The position numbers and the translations under genes are program-made. A stretch of 64,000 bases of DNA from Cubamyces lactineus (Eukaryota; Basidiomycota; Agaricomycetes; Polyporales; Polyporaceae): positions 62,001-126,000 of the forward strand of contig JACDTU010000021.1 in the NCBI GenBank assembly GCA_022376465.1, in the 5' to 3' direction. How positions within the stretch are numbered: the stretch's first letter is position 1; every line of letters starts with the position of its first letter. Below are positions 23,743 to 35,520 of the stretch, in pieces. The notes beneath the pieces were generated by a model. That model was not told the DNA's origin, made no database searches, and saw nothing but the letters and a program-made list of their open reading frames with translations.

Positions 23743-24835
23743 TCACGCCTTGTTCGCTTCGCCCGGGACGACTTGCAGCTTGCCTTCGGTCTGCGCCTGA
23801 AGTAACGTGCCCAGCCCCACAGCGAGGGAGCCGAGGGCATGCGCGGTACTACTCGCGAGGAACGCGCCACCCGCGCCAGCAGAAATAGCCGGAAGCGCAG
23901 GGAGCGAACCCACGGTGATGAGGACTGCGGATATCGCTGTCATAACCTTGGGGTGCTCGTTGGTGAGGAACTCGAGTGATTGACAGGCATTGACGAGCCA
24001 TGCGGGCACTTGGGTGACGGTAGTGACGGCTGAGGGGTGTAGCGAGTCAGAGAGTGCTCAATTACTCAATTAGATGAGGAGGTTTCAGCTTACCTTGACC
24101 CGGTGTACCAGCCGGCGTTGTGACCGTTGAGGTCGCAGGCGGTGTCGCAGCGGGGGTGGTCTTGGCGGATGAGAAGAACGAGCTGAAGGCGGAGGATGAC
24201 CCAGAGGAGGTCACGCTTGATACGGTCTCCACAGAGTCGGTGGTAGCAGCTCGTCGGAGGTTCGGGATGGAGGGGAGACTCTTCATAGTAGAGCCAAAGT
24301 CGAACGTGGCCCGCGATTTCGGCGGCGGACGAGGAGGCGTGGCCTCAACCGGAGCGACTTCCTTGGACTCGTTGTCGCTGCCTTTCCGGGCAATGATCCT
24401 CCAGAAGCCTGACGGTCTGCTCTCCACTTCGATCGCCTCTGTCTTCTGCGAGTCGATGTCCCCTAGGCCCACGCCATCTCAGTTTAGCACATACTCGTGC
24501 TCGAGTGGTGGAGAAGCTCAGCACTCACAGCCCATATTCCGCATGGCGATCTTGTAGTTCTTCCACGTCCAACGGTACTTCCCTCCGTGCATGTTCTTCA
24601 TCACGAGCTTGAGCTCTTCGAAGCGCTTCTTGGCCTTGCCCTCCATGTAGTGCTGTGCGACTTTGTGCCAGTACTCGCGAGGCACCTTGCGTTCGATGCA
24701 GCCGGCCTTGATCAGCTTGAGCCATTCGTCTACCGGAAGATCCTTCTTCGGGTTCCCGGTGAAACGTGGAGGACTCGACCACTCGGCGTAGATAGGCTCG
24801 AGCTCGAAGGGCTTGATCTTGAAAGCGTTCAGCAT
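23743..24835 (-). CDS. Unrecognised three-member family, member C
   Basis: Exons 24529-24835, 24094-24462 and 23743-24029; 320 aa. It is the most diverged member. The N-terminal block reads DEWLKLIKAGCIERKVP and ends WTWKNYKIAMRNMG at the shared intron position; FWRIIARKG, a Ser/Thr/Pro-rich linker and the hydrophobic C-terminal segment (VPAWLVNACQSLEFLTNEHP) follow. The C-terminal stretch is longer than in A and B, with extra Gly/Ala/Leu. Divergence from A and B on the other strand, together with the shared intron, suggests an old local duplication with inversion. Function unknown. Confidence 0.75.
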
Positions 24836-25810
24836 GTCGAAGGGCGAAAGGAGAAGTGACTAGTAGTGGGGGGTATACAAAGTTGTGCTGATCAGAGGGC
24901 CGGCAGCCATCGTATATATTTGAGGGCCAGATCGCCTCGCTGCGAGCATGCAGCTTCGGAGCGGCAGTAACGCATTGCCTCACTCGGACAAGTCGAGCTT
25001 TTACAACGGTCTAGGCAGGAGGAGATAGTTCACGCTCGGCAATGAAACGATGCACGACGATCAGCAGGTCAGATCAGGCTGCGAGCCTCCGGAACCCTGA
25101 CACAGAGTGAAGGATGCACAGGCTTACGCTCCGCATGGCCCGACATGGTGATGAACAGGCAGCCTGCGCGTGAGGCGTGCTTTACCGGAGTTGTATGCAA
25201 GTCGCCCGCTGCCCCGTGCGGGCCCCACTTTCGTCGGGCTCCCGGCTGCCTGCGCTGAACACGAGGATCACGCACTACATCGGCTGTGCCCTCCGAGGTA
25301 GCAGGGCGGGATTCCCTCTTTTTGAGCGGAAATGAACGCCGTGAAGACAGAGGGGGCGAGGGCTTTCAAGTTAGATTGTTGTATGGGGATGAGCTCCGGA
25401 GGAGATAAAGTGGAGAGTCCGCAGACTTCTCAGATCCTTGGCCACCCCTTCAGATACAATGTCTTAAGACACAGGCACTTCAAACGTACATCAGAGTACT
25501 TGCCTCGACTTTTTCATGCTATTGATATGCCACAACGAGGTATCTCAACACCGCTTACACTCCGAATTGTCCTGTGCGCACAGCTGAATGGAAGTCGAGA
25601 GCAAAGGCCCGGTGCTGTCAGAGCGCCCGTTGAAACCAAACCATTTTTGGTTCAGTAATGCATGACGTGATGAACCGAACTAAGTAGTTGAACCAAGCGC
25701 CTTCAGGCAATCGCAGTCGACCGCGCACGATCATCGCGACCCCAATAATCGCGTCTGCCACTCTACAACTTGTTTCTATTGCTCTCACTTTCGGCTGTGT
25801 TACCTTACCC
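24836..25810. other. Divergent intergenic region, 975 bp
   Basis: It separates the starts of member C and ARPC5 and so holds both promoters. A short AT run (tatatattt) is near 24912. No gene is supported. Confidence 0.5.
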
Positions 25811-26464
25811 ATGGACGTCAACTTTAGGAAGATTGATATTGATCAGTACGATGAGGACGTACTGCTTGACAGCGAGCTGTATGAGGCCGATCCGCGAGAC
25901 CCTGCACAGGCCCTTAGTGAGGTCAAGCAGAAGGCGGCGGCTGTCCGGAGTTCGCTATCCAAGTACGCCCAAGCTCCTGTATCTCACGTCTCATCGTACT
26001 TACAGTATACGCCTAGAGGGGACATCGTGGGTGCCTTGACTCTGGTGCTTGAGGACGCGCCATACGGTCCGAACCTAGAAGAAGCGAAGGTATGTCCCAG
26101 ATCAGGCTCTCTATAACGCGGATGCATGGGCTTAGGGGCGCTGCGCGTACAACCAGAACCTCAACCTACAAACCCTCGTATCTATACTCAACAGCACCAA
26201 GGCGACGGAAATTCCTGGTGTCGTGAAGGCGTTGTCCACGGATGCGCAGGATACCCTCATGAAGTACCTATACAAGGGTATGGCCCTTCCAGGCTGGGGA
26301 GATGTGAGCGGCAGTGTGCTTCTAGGCTGGCATGAGAAGGTAAGTCGTATTCTACCAACCCGGACCGGGTTCTGTCAATGCCTGACCACTGGTGTGTATA
26401 GTTGACAGAGGTTGCGGGCACCGGTTGCATCGTACGGGCCATGACGGACAGGCGAATTGTATGA
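25811..26464 (+). CDS. ARPC5: Arp2/3 complex subunit 5 (p16-Arc)
   Basis: Exons 25811-25962, 26017-26089, 26157-26339 and 26402-26464; 156 aa, the usual length. ARPC5 is the smallest subunit of the Arp2/3 complex, which nucleates branched actin at cortical patches. Family hallmarks seen: NFRKIDIDQYDED near the start, AVRSSLSKGDI, LEDAPYGPN, DTLMKYLYKGMALPGWG and the C-terminal GCIVRAMTDRR. Intron 1 (54 nt) is in frame and open, so an unspliced reading would add 18 residues; splicing to the second AG (26015-26016) restores the family's SKGD junction. Single-copy, conserved housekeeping gene with ordinary codon use. Confidence 0.95.
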
Positions 26465-27042
26465 GCACTCGATAAAATCGGAATGTATACTATCATCCTT
26501 GCATGGAACACCCATACCCAAACCCTACGAAGCTACGAATTCTTTACACACCGAAGCGGTATTTCCAGCGGTCGGACCTCAAGCTTGCGTCGCAATACGA
26601 CTAGGTTGCTGGCTGAATCCACCCAATTCACAATACGTCGAGTGCTGCACTGCCCGTCGGCTTTCCTACTGCGATGGATGCGAGTGGGAGTCAGGCCTGA
26701 GGGTCGCGTACTTGCAAGATGATTGAACGTTGTACGCTGAGTACGCTAGGAGGTATAGACCGACTGTACAGTACATGACACTCCCGTGCATCTCCGTCAT
26801 TGGGCCATATGTACAGATAGATTGAATCGTTGCTGCATAGTCATACTATTGTCATGTCTTCTACTGGGATGTTATAACAGGCGAGGGGCTCGTAGAATGC
26901 AAGTTGAAGCGCATCGATGACTCGCCGGAATGGTGTCGCGCCACAGTAGGCCAAATCGAGCCAAATCGTAACTTGAACCTCGACCACCACCATCGCAGAC
27001 ACCGTCTGCGACAAACTCATCTCTTCCTCGACACTCAGTTTT
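26465..27042. other. Intergenic, 578 bp
   Basis: ARPC5 3' flank and promoter of the F-box/WD40 gene. Nothing else is seen. Confidence 0.5.
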
Positions 27043-30000
27043 ATGCCCAGTAGGCCTATCGAAGCTCACCCCAGAAAAGATCACCGACACAAATCAACTC
27101 GCCCGCACCATCCTCACGCTCGCCAAAATGGACAAACGCTCGGCCTTGCGCATGCTGCCAGCGGACCAAGCGTTCTGCTCAGCATCCCATCCGAGTCACT
27201 CACTCACATCACCTCCTTCCTCGACCCGCCCGATCTTCTCGCCCTCGGGCAGACGTGCAAGCAACTCCATGCCCACGTAACGGACGACAATACCTGGCGC
27301 AGGGCATACGTCTACCAGTATCTCGGGATAACTCCGGAGTGCGATCTGCGCGATGACGCCGGCGACAAGACGCTCATGCTCAGGAGGGGGGAGTCCACTT
27401 GGAAGAAAGAGTTCGTGATGCGGTATAACCTGCGACGGTACGTCATGGTTTGTCGAGTGCAGAGGGGGAAGATCTCGTCCATACAAATTTCACGGGGGCC
27501 CTTTTATGTTGATCGCGCGGTTCTCTTTTCGGCCTCGTTGCTGCAATGCGGCCGGCTAGGGGGCACGATGCAAACGTACCTCGTTTGCTGTGCTCGATGC
27601 CAATCAATTCTAGACCATGTGATGGGTACACGAAAACACGAGCACTTATTGCTGCGAGACGGGGTGTCGACAGTCGTTCTACTATGCATTGCCTCCAATA
27701 GAGCCATCGCAGTGTAGCAGCCTGGATCCTCCAACCGTTTTGACTTCGCGTGCTCTATCCCTCTGAATCTCACCATAGTTTTACTGATCTGACCACGCAG
27801 GCGATGGGCATACTCTCGCAATACCGCAATTACTCATATTCCACACCACTCAGCGGTATCAACGATGCAACTTATGCCGAACACGGCGCTTCTGGCGGCT
27901 TCACTGCAGTACGGCGTTGTCTCACGGTCCTTCCCATTGACCGGCAAGGTCCTTCGTGGCTTTCTCGACGCGACAGGGACTGCGAACGGGCTAGGAATCG
28001 GTAACCCGAACGCCGAATTCTCCCCTCATGTATCTGCCGTCGCATTGACGTCCGAGGGAGGCACCGCGAAGATTCTCTGGGGATACAGGAACGGCGAGGT
28101 TGCAGTCACGACTGCGGTGCGCATCATGGACAGCAACAGAGCATCCGCCGCGAGGATGATCAGATGCCGCCTTGGAGATTGCCACGAAGGCTCCGTTGAA
28201 TGTGTCGCATGGGATCACGGCGCGGACGGCTCTTCTCTTTTCGCCACGGGCAGCGCCGATGGACGTGTCAAACTTTGGGACTCTAAACAGTCCTTGCGGT
28301 GCCTGTGGACGTCAAATAGAGGCACATCGGTCGTACCTGACCCCTGCGTCAAGCTTGCGATCAATCTCCAGCAAAGCGTTATAGCTGCTGCTCTGAGAAG
28401 TGGGGCTGTTGTCGTATGGACGGGCTTCCCTTGTCTGCACACAGATGCGACGGACGTTGCAGTGCCAGAACCACGCGAAGTACGTATTCCTGCCCCCTCG
28501 AACCCTATCGTAGCTGGATCGTCTCCCTACGAGAACGTTCCGTTGGAGATCTTGGACTTGCGCATCTCTCCGCAGCAGGAACCGCTGTCACTCCTCGTTG
28601 CGTATCGCTCCAGCCCCCAGTTCCAACGCTTTACGTGGACTTCGACTTCGAACGCATTCGAGCGTACCCCATACGGGGACGACGCCGCGGCGCCGATCCG
28701 AGTTGTTCTTCCCGTGTGGGCCGCACGCCAGGACGAGAATAGTTTCGTAGTCGCGGGAGACGAGCTCGGGACTATCAGCATTTTCGCCTGGGACGCGGAG
28801 CCTCCACGATCGCCGCCCACCGAGAAAAAGGGGATCCCTCCGATCCACAGCTTCACCGCCCACGAGGATGGCGCTGTTACTGCGCTTGCTTGGAACCCTA
28901 TCGTGCTAGTATCGGGCTCGTCCAGAGGCACGATCAACGTATGGGACGCGCTGAACTTCGCACCCCTGCGCGCACTCTCCTCTCCTGCGCCGCGACCTAC
29001 CGCGGGCGCAGAATGGGATTGCGTCAGTCACATACTTCTGGAGCGGGACACCCTCATTGCGTCTGTTGGCAGCAGGGTAACAGCGTGGAAGGCCGGCCCA
29101 GTCGGAAGGTCAAGCGTGCATGGAAAGGGCAAGTCCGCGCGGGGCACTAGAGCGAACGGCACGGCGAAATGGCAACGTGAGTGCACTTGCGTAGTTTCAG
29201 TTGTGTCAATGGATGGAGAAGCTGACATGCGGCCTTATCTTCCTTCAGAGCAATTGGAAATGCATCGCGAAATCGCTGAGTCCCGCCGCGAGGTAGAAGA
29301 GGAACAGACTCACACTCGGCGGACATTCGGGCGTCAGCGAGAGCAGCTCTCTACGCTTGAACATCTTGGGCTTAGCGAAGTGGAGGCGGTGGAGTACGTC
29401 CTGATGCTCAGTCGCGACGAGGAGGAGGCACGTTGGCAGCACGCAGCCGAGTCTTCTGCATTCAGAGAAGATGAGGGCGTGTTTATGGCCGACTTTGACG
29501 ACGTGCCTACCCCGATGGCCACGCCCAGCGGCATGTTCGGATCGGAGTCGTCCTCCGCCATCTCCTCGCGCACGTCCTCCTTCTCGGGAACCTCAAGCTC
29601 CGGCGCGGGCGCAAGCGTTTTCCAGGGCGGGCGCGCTTTGCCCCGGGCCATGCCTTCCACATCCAACCACAAGATACAGATTTCTCCGCGTTTCCACCCC
29701 GAACCTATCGAAGCTGGTCCAAGTATCAGCCTTGCGCCCAGTCGGAGTGCGAGCGCGAGCGTCGGCGTTCCTCCCCCACCCGTGTCGGACATTGACCAAT
29801 TCCCTGCTTTCAGCCGCACTCCTTCTTCGGCGTCTGGGAGCGGAGGTACCGGCACGAGCGTCCCGTCCACACCCGCGTCTAGCGTGAAGGGGTCCGTCTC
29901 AGGGAGCCCGCAGTCCGTGCGCAGTGCATGGAGTACGCCACTGCGTTCGTTGCATTCCTCCGAAGCGCCGTCGCCGTCGAGGTTGGGCGTCGGCGCGTCG

Positions 30001-30171
30001 CCCACGCTGAGTCCGACGCGCTCGTTATCGGGTGCTCATGCGGGTCCGACTGTGTCAGGGCACGGAGGGAGTGGCGGCGCGTCAATGTTTGGAGATGAAG
30101 ATGATGAAGACTTGCGGTTCGCCATAGAGCTTAGTCTCGCGGAGGCGAGGAGTCGCGGCGAGGACATATGA
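27043..30171 (+). CDS. F-box/WD40-like protein with C-terminal ubiquitin-interacting motif
   Basis: Exons 27043-27437, 27801-29176 and 29249-30171; 897 aa. An F-box (IPSESLTHITSFLD, then TCKQLHAHVTDDNTWRR) lies at about residues 46-92. WD40-like blades follow (SVECVAWDH, GSADGRVKLWDS, GAVTALAWN, GTINVWDA), then a charged coiled region (about 610-660), Ser-rich low complexity, and a final UIM, DEDLRFAIELSLAEARSR. The order F-box, WD40, UIM resembles yeast Ufo1, an SCF adaptor; orthology is inferred. Intron 1 is 363 nt, long for this genome, joined by phase and sequence continuity (RR/RWAYSRN). The 72-nt intron 2 is in frame and open. The start is the first ATG in frame; a later one is possible. 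Confidence 0.85.
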
Positions 30172-31984
30172 TTAGGATCGTGCAGTATTCAGGGTTCCTC
30201 TTGCATATGGCTACTTTCGTGCGTATGGTATCATTCACTTATCTTGACTGGTTATGTTGCCTGGGTCCGGGCGTAGCCATGCCATCTGGGCTGCGCATAG
30301 ATGTGGGACTCCTTTCGTTTTCCGAAGCCTCTATGCTGCCTTCTCTATTTTCTATGCATTCCGAATAATGAGATTATGTCCTGTTCCAAACCAAGCAATG
30401 GAGCTGTTTTTGAGAGCTGGTGGACTTCCACCGTCAAGCATGACACGTTCATGCGAGTCAATTCGGCCATCGGGTAGGTCTCGCTCTCTCTTTTCTGGTG
30501 GCGACTTTGTTGACTATGGCTAGTTATGTCGGCAAATAGATGCGTCACCGACGTTACGTTCTCATCTATCGCCACCATTCGTCAGCACGCGCAAGGTATA
30601 CTGCCTTCGACGCCATATTGGTGCAACTTTCGGCTTCGGCGGACTCGGGCGCGACGCATGCTTCAGCGTCCGACGTGGCTTGTCGGTATTCGCAGACAAC
30701 AACCCAGGGTGAGTATGCCGTATTCCCTTGAGGATGGCTTTGCTTCGTCTTCGTGCCAACTGGATCTGCACGATGGTACTTGATCATAAGTGCTGTCTTG
30801 GCTCGCTACGCCTCGCTACACCCGGGATCTCGTGTCTCGAAATGTGCGTATCCTTCTATACCCCATTCGACGAATTGCTCCAGTGTTCCGGCTGACACAT
30901 ACGCCAGGTTCTGTAGCATCGTCTAGGTCGTTGCTGAAAGCTCTCCTTGAAGTAGCACTCTTGGCATCACATCCGATGTAGCCCAAGGACCAACCCCACT
31001 CCGATACCACACGACTCGGATGTCCTGGATCACTTCGTCGCGGGCAATCTACCCGATAGTGCTTGGTGGAAGCCAATGGCCGATCTACCGACCATTACTT
31101 CCGCATCCTTTCAAATTACTCATTGCCGTTTCCGCGGAATCCACAAGAAAGTAATTGACGAAGCCATACTTCTTCGTTCACACGCTGTGGCACTCGTGGT
31201 GGTGGTTATGGCGTAGATGGGATCATCGCATTACGTTGTGACCGCGCAGTCATGTTTCGCGAGGTATGTGGATTGACCACTTGAAGGACACAACTACCCG
31301 TTCCTGACTATGGTATCTACACCTTATAGACATAGAGTAGTAGAAATTGGCGTCGGTGCGCGCTGCTGCACCGCATGTGCTCACATTAAGACTCCTGCGG
31401 GTCAAGGAGTATGCAGTCGCCTTACTCGAAAGGTTTAGCTTCCCTAGCGCGCTTTGTGGCATACCGCCCGTTAAATCGCAGCTATGAAGCCAGCTGCAGG
31501 AATTATTCTTACCCGAAAAACGTCTCGTGAGATTCACACCTACCGATTCTGCAAAGTGAATACTTCATCATCTACTATGCGAGCGTGTCGCTTCAAGCAA
31601 CACCACGCCACGTTGCTTCATACGCTGCGGTACTGCATTGTATCCTAGAAGCGGCGAGGCGGCGAGGAAAGCTAGCGCAAGGTGTGTTCTTCGTCTTACG
31701 GGAAGCTGTTGTAGTGCTTCGTTTTGTGATATGTTCCTCATCAAGAACGTTCTTTCTTACAGCCCGACCGATCCCGCCATGCTCCACCTCAAAGCGATGT
31801 ACCTGTATGCGAGCCTTGGCCCAAAGCACTATTAGCCGACCGGGTTTGGGGGCATTGATGTGTTCAGCGCTCTCGTATCGGACTAGGATGGGCGATGGAC
31901 ACTCTGAACCGCTGGCGAGGGTACAAAAAGCCTGAGCTTCCAGGCAATACTCGTCCTACCAGAGATCTCCCTGCCCCCGCAAAC
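30172..31984. other. Intergenic, 1.8 kb, upstream of terpene synthase 1
   Basis: No gene is seen. Much of it, from about 30350, resembles 33890-35500, showing that the flanks of the two terpene synthases were duplicated along with the genes. A TATA-like GTACAAAAAG is at 31921-31930. Confidence 0.55.
31921..31930 (+). promoter_or_regulatory. TATA-like element of terpene synthase 1
   Basis: GTACAAAAAG stands about 55 bp before the ATG. The second synthase has GTACAAAAGG at 35450-35459, about 60 bp before its ATG, both preceded by GAGG. Confidence 0.45.
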
Positions 31985-33728
31985 ATGAGCATTCAGCAGC
32001 TTCGCCCCTTTCCAACCCACTTCCGTCTCAAAGACCTCACAAACATCACTGCCCCCGTGTTCGACTTCAAGCTAAACCCCCACCAAGAAACGGCCGCGCT
32101 CGCTGCCAACGCGTGGTTCAAGCAGTGAGACACTTGCCCCACAAATTGCACTTGATCGTTTCTGACAGCCACCTCATCATCTCAGGCGGAATGTCTACAA
32201 CGGCTCGAAGCAGCAGCGATTCCTGTCTCACCGCTTCGATTCTTATGCTGGCATGAGCTTCCCCGACGCCGACGCCGCCCATCTTGAGACATGCATTGCT
32301 TTTTTCTTCTGGGCGTTCTCGGTATGATTGTCGCCACTGATATAACTAGTCTACTTCCCCACTCACCAGATGCGGATCCTACTAGTTTGATGATCTCTCC
32401 GACGAAGGAGCGCTGCAGTCCAAGCCAGACGCCGTTCAGGTAGGAGTCGACATATCTATGGGGGTGTTGAGAAGCCCCGACGCGCTGGCGCCAGGCTTCT
32501 CATACGCTGCTATGCTGCACGAGTACGTCACCGATGTCGAACGTCACCTCGGGTCCTTGGGTTTGCTAACGTCTGTTGGCGATCTAGTATATGGCGCCGT
32601 TTCAGAGCGACCGCAAGCACGGGTGCCTGCAATAGGTGAGTATCGCCGAGTAGACGTCGCTCTTTTAGTATGCGCTGACGTCTCACGCGTTTGCCAGGTT
32701 TTTCCGCGCCGTTGAGAGCTGGATGCAGTCCCAGGTCGAGCAGGCGCGCAACCGATCAACGGACGAGATCCTCTCCGTCGAGAGCTTCATCGCCCTTCGA
32801 AGGCGGACGATCGGAGGGCCCATTGTGGAAGGTCTCTGGTCTGACTATGCCGAATTGGCCCGAACTGATATATTCTTAACCCGATAGCAATGGTCGAATA
32901 CTCCTTAGACTTGCAGATTCCTGAATATGTATGGGAGCACCCCGTTCTGCAGGAGATGTCGAAGGCCGTGATCGACATTATGACCTGGCCCAATGTACGT
33001 CAAACCCGCATCTGCTGTCAGATAGAGCTAAAATGCTGACACGGCGCTGTAGGACCTGTGCTCGTTTAACGTAAGAAGATCCGTGTATGTTCATCTGCGG
33101 TTGAGCATACCCTAAATCCGCGTTTCTGCACCCACAGAAAGAGCAGGCCGATGGCGACTTTCAGAACCTCGTGTTCTGCATTATGATCGAGGACGACACA
33201 GATCTCCAGAGCGCGGTGGATATCTTGACCGATATGCTGGCGCAGCGCGTTGCGGACTACGTGCGGTACAAGTCCCAGCTTCCTAGCTTCGGACCCGAAG
33301 TAGATGCCGAGCTGGCTCGTTATCACAAAGCCATTGAGCAGTACACGCAGGGCACCGTTGTCTGGTGAGTGAGCAATCCGATGTTCGCCCTTGGTGTGAT
33401 GTACTGACGTACTATCAGGTACTATCGCAGCCCTCGTACGGCGTTCCCTAATAATTCTGTAGGCGGGTATGTCTAACAGCGCTCTACAGGTTACTTCCGT
33501 GGACAAGACGTGTGCGGAATGCCTGAAGTTACCATTCCGGTTTACGAGCGTGCTACACCTGCTCTAAGCCAAGAAAGCGCAGCTTCTCGGAAGACCGATC
33601 TGTACCAATCCTTATCGTTCCCCATCTTCCCCGTTGTGCAAGTCTCGTTGTTGCTCATCCCTATCCTTGCCTGCTTGTACCATGTCGCTACTACCCCGGT
33701 GATCGGACCTCGTATCCCGGTTCCGTAG
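31985..33728 (+). CDS. Sesquiterpene synthase (terpene cyclase) 1
   Basis: Exons 31985-32124, 32186-32321, 32386-32522, 32588-32635, 32698-32831, 32888-32994, 33054-33071, 33138-33364, 33419-33435, 33490-33728; 400 aa. Class I terpene cyclase that ionises farnesyl diphosphate with Mg2+. Seen: Asp-rich DDLSD (about 94-98), the NSE triad NDLCSFNKE (N234, S238, E242) spread over three exons, and the RY pair at 322-323. Using GA/GTACGT as exon 3 donor gives MLHDIWRRF, as expected; an apparent TAG at the end of exon 4 is only in the wrong frame (it is AG/G). The C-terminus adds a hydrophobic stretch (LLLIPILACLYHV). The product is unknown. A tandem paralog follows. Confidence 0.9.
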
Positions 33729-35520
33729 ACATTGCATCAACCCTGCGTTTTTCGGACGCTCCCCTCTCTTTCGCAGTACGTTGTTCGCAGCCTTACGTAT
33801 TATCGAAATTACATTATTGCATGCAAGGTCCGTCGGCGTTTAGCATTCAAAAATGCTTCTCCTTCAACTCTATGCATTTCGAGTAATCACATCTTTTACT
33901 ACCCAATACGCCGAGTTGTTTATGAGCTGGCACACGGTTGGCCTCCCTCATCAAGTGTTGCAAGACCATGCTGTGTCGAGGTGGGTCTTGATCTCCGTCT
34001 TCCAATGGCCGTTCTGCTCAATCTATATGTTATGTCGGCTAGTTGATGCACTGCCGATGTACCGCCATCTCGTAATGCCGCAGCTATACATCGGCGGAGG
34101 CAACGACTGATACCAACGGGACAACTTGAATATTGAAGCATGCCCGCCCATTGTCTTCGTTTGCCCTGGTCCCGCCTGATACTACGCCCAGGCGTGGCTT
34201 GTCGGAAATCATGATTCAAGCCAATCGTGACGCTCTTCCTTAGGATATCTTCGCTTCTCCTTGATGCATACTAGATCGGTACTAGTAGCGATTGATCCGA
34301 CGTGAGTGCCGTCTTGCCAGCTCTCGTAAAACCCGAGATCTCGAGACTCGAAGAGTTGTGTATCCTTCTATCTTCTAGCTGACCAGTCGAATCCCTCCGA
34401 TTTTCTAGCGACGCCTACAACAGGATACAGCACCTCGACGTCATCAGTTCTGCCTACTAGCAGGAGTTCGGAGCGAGGATTCTCCGCAACTGCTTCAAAT
34501 GTAGTCCCGCCCACGCCCTGATACTCCATGACTTCATGATCGTTCATGCGAACAGCGAGTCGCTCGCCGGTGCGTGGTACAATTGTTGATCAATTCGCGG
34601 ACAGTGATTCATATATTCTTGTAGATTACTCAGCGCCGATTCCGCCGCGGCGTCTACAGGAGAGTAACAGACCAAGTCCTAGGCCCATGTTCTCACACCA
34701 TGGCAAGGAGGACAGCGTAGATGCGCAATATGTTGGTTCGCCATAAATGCCTAACCATGCATTGACCGCTGAATGATGATTGACGTACAGGACTTTGATC
34801 GCATTCTCTAACGGTTTTATACATGCCAGCGCTGAGCGAATAACGACGCAACCACCGTTTCCTCACACAATGTCTGCATTGCTGCAGACGTAGACCAATC
34901 GCCTTCGACGCTGATGGGAGCATCTATACGCCATATACTCACATCAGGATCTCTGTGGGCAAAGGGTATACGGTCGTCTTACTCAAAGGTTGCCGAACGT
35001 TATAATTTCACCAATGACGTGTTCAATGGTGTTCCATAGGTCCAATCACAGCCAATAGACAAGCTGAAGGAGGAGCTATGGAATGCTTGGTGCTACTCAT
35101 CCCGCACCGCTCATGCATTGTACTCCACTACGCGAGTGCGAAGCAGCGCTTCCGATGACAGCGGCGTACCGCGCGCTTCTCCCGCTGGGTGATACCCTAG
35201 AGCGACACGGCAGCAAGAATGACTGAGCAATGTGAGTCTTCCGTCTTACGATAAGCCGTCGCACCTCTTCATTTTGAGAAACGCTGATCCTCTTGAACAC
35301 TCGGGTAGTCATTCTTACAGCCTGGCCAATGGTGTCGTGCTCCACTCGAAGGCGATGTGCGTGCATGCGCGGATTGCCGCACAGCACCAGCAGCCAACCA
35401 GGTTCGCCGAACCAGGATGGGTGTAGAGTACTTTGAGCCGCCGGAGAGGGTACAAAAGGCCCCCAATGACCAGGCGTTGCTCATCCCACTGGCAATCTCC
35501 CCACCCCTCATCCAGCAGAC
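33729..35520. other. Intergenic, 1.8 kb, between the terpene synthases
   Basis: No gene. Much of it is a diverged copy of 30350-31980. A TATA-like GTACAAAAGG lies at 35450-35459. Confidence 0.55.

Noticed and set aside
32588..32635. Nonsense codon in terpene synthase 1 exon 4
   Set aside because: The TAG appears only if exon 3 ends at TAC/GTC. With donor GA/GTACGT the frame gives MLHDIWRRF and the bases become AG/G.
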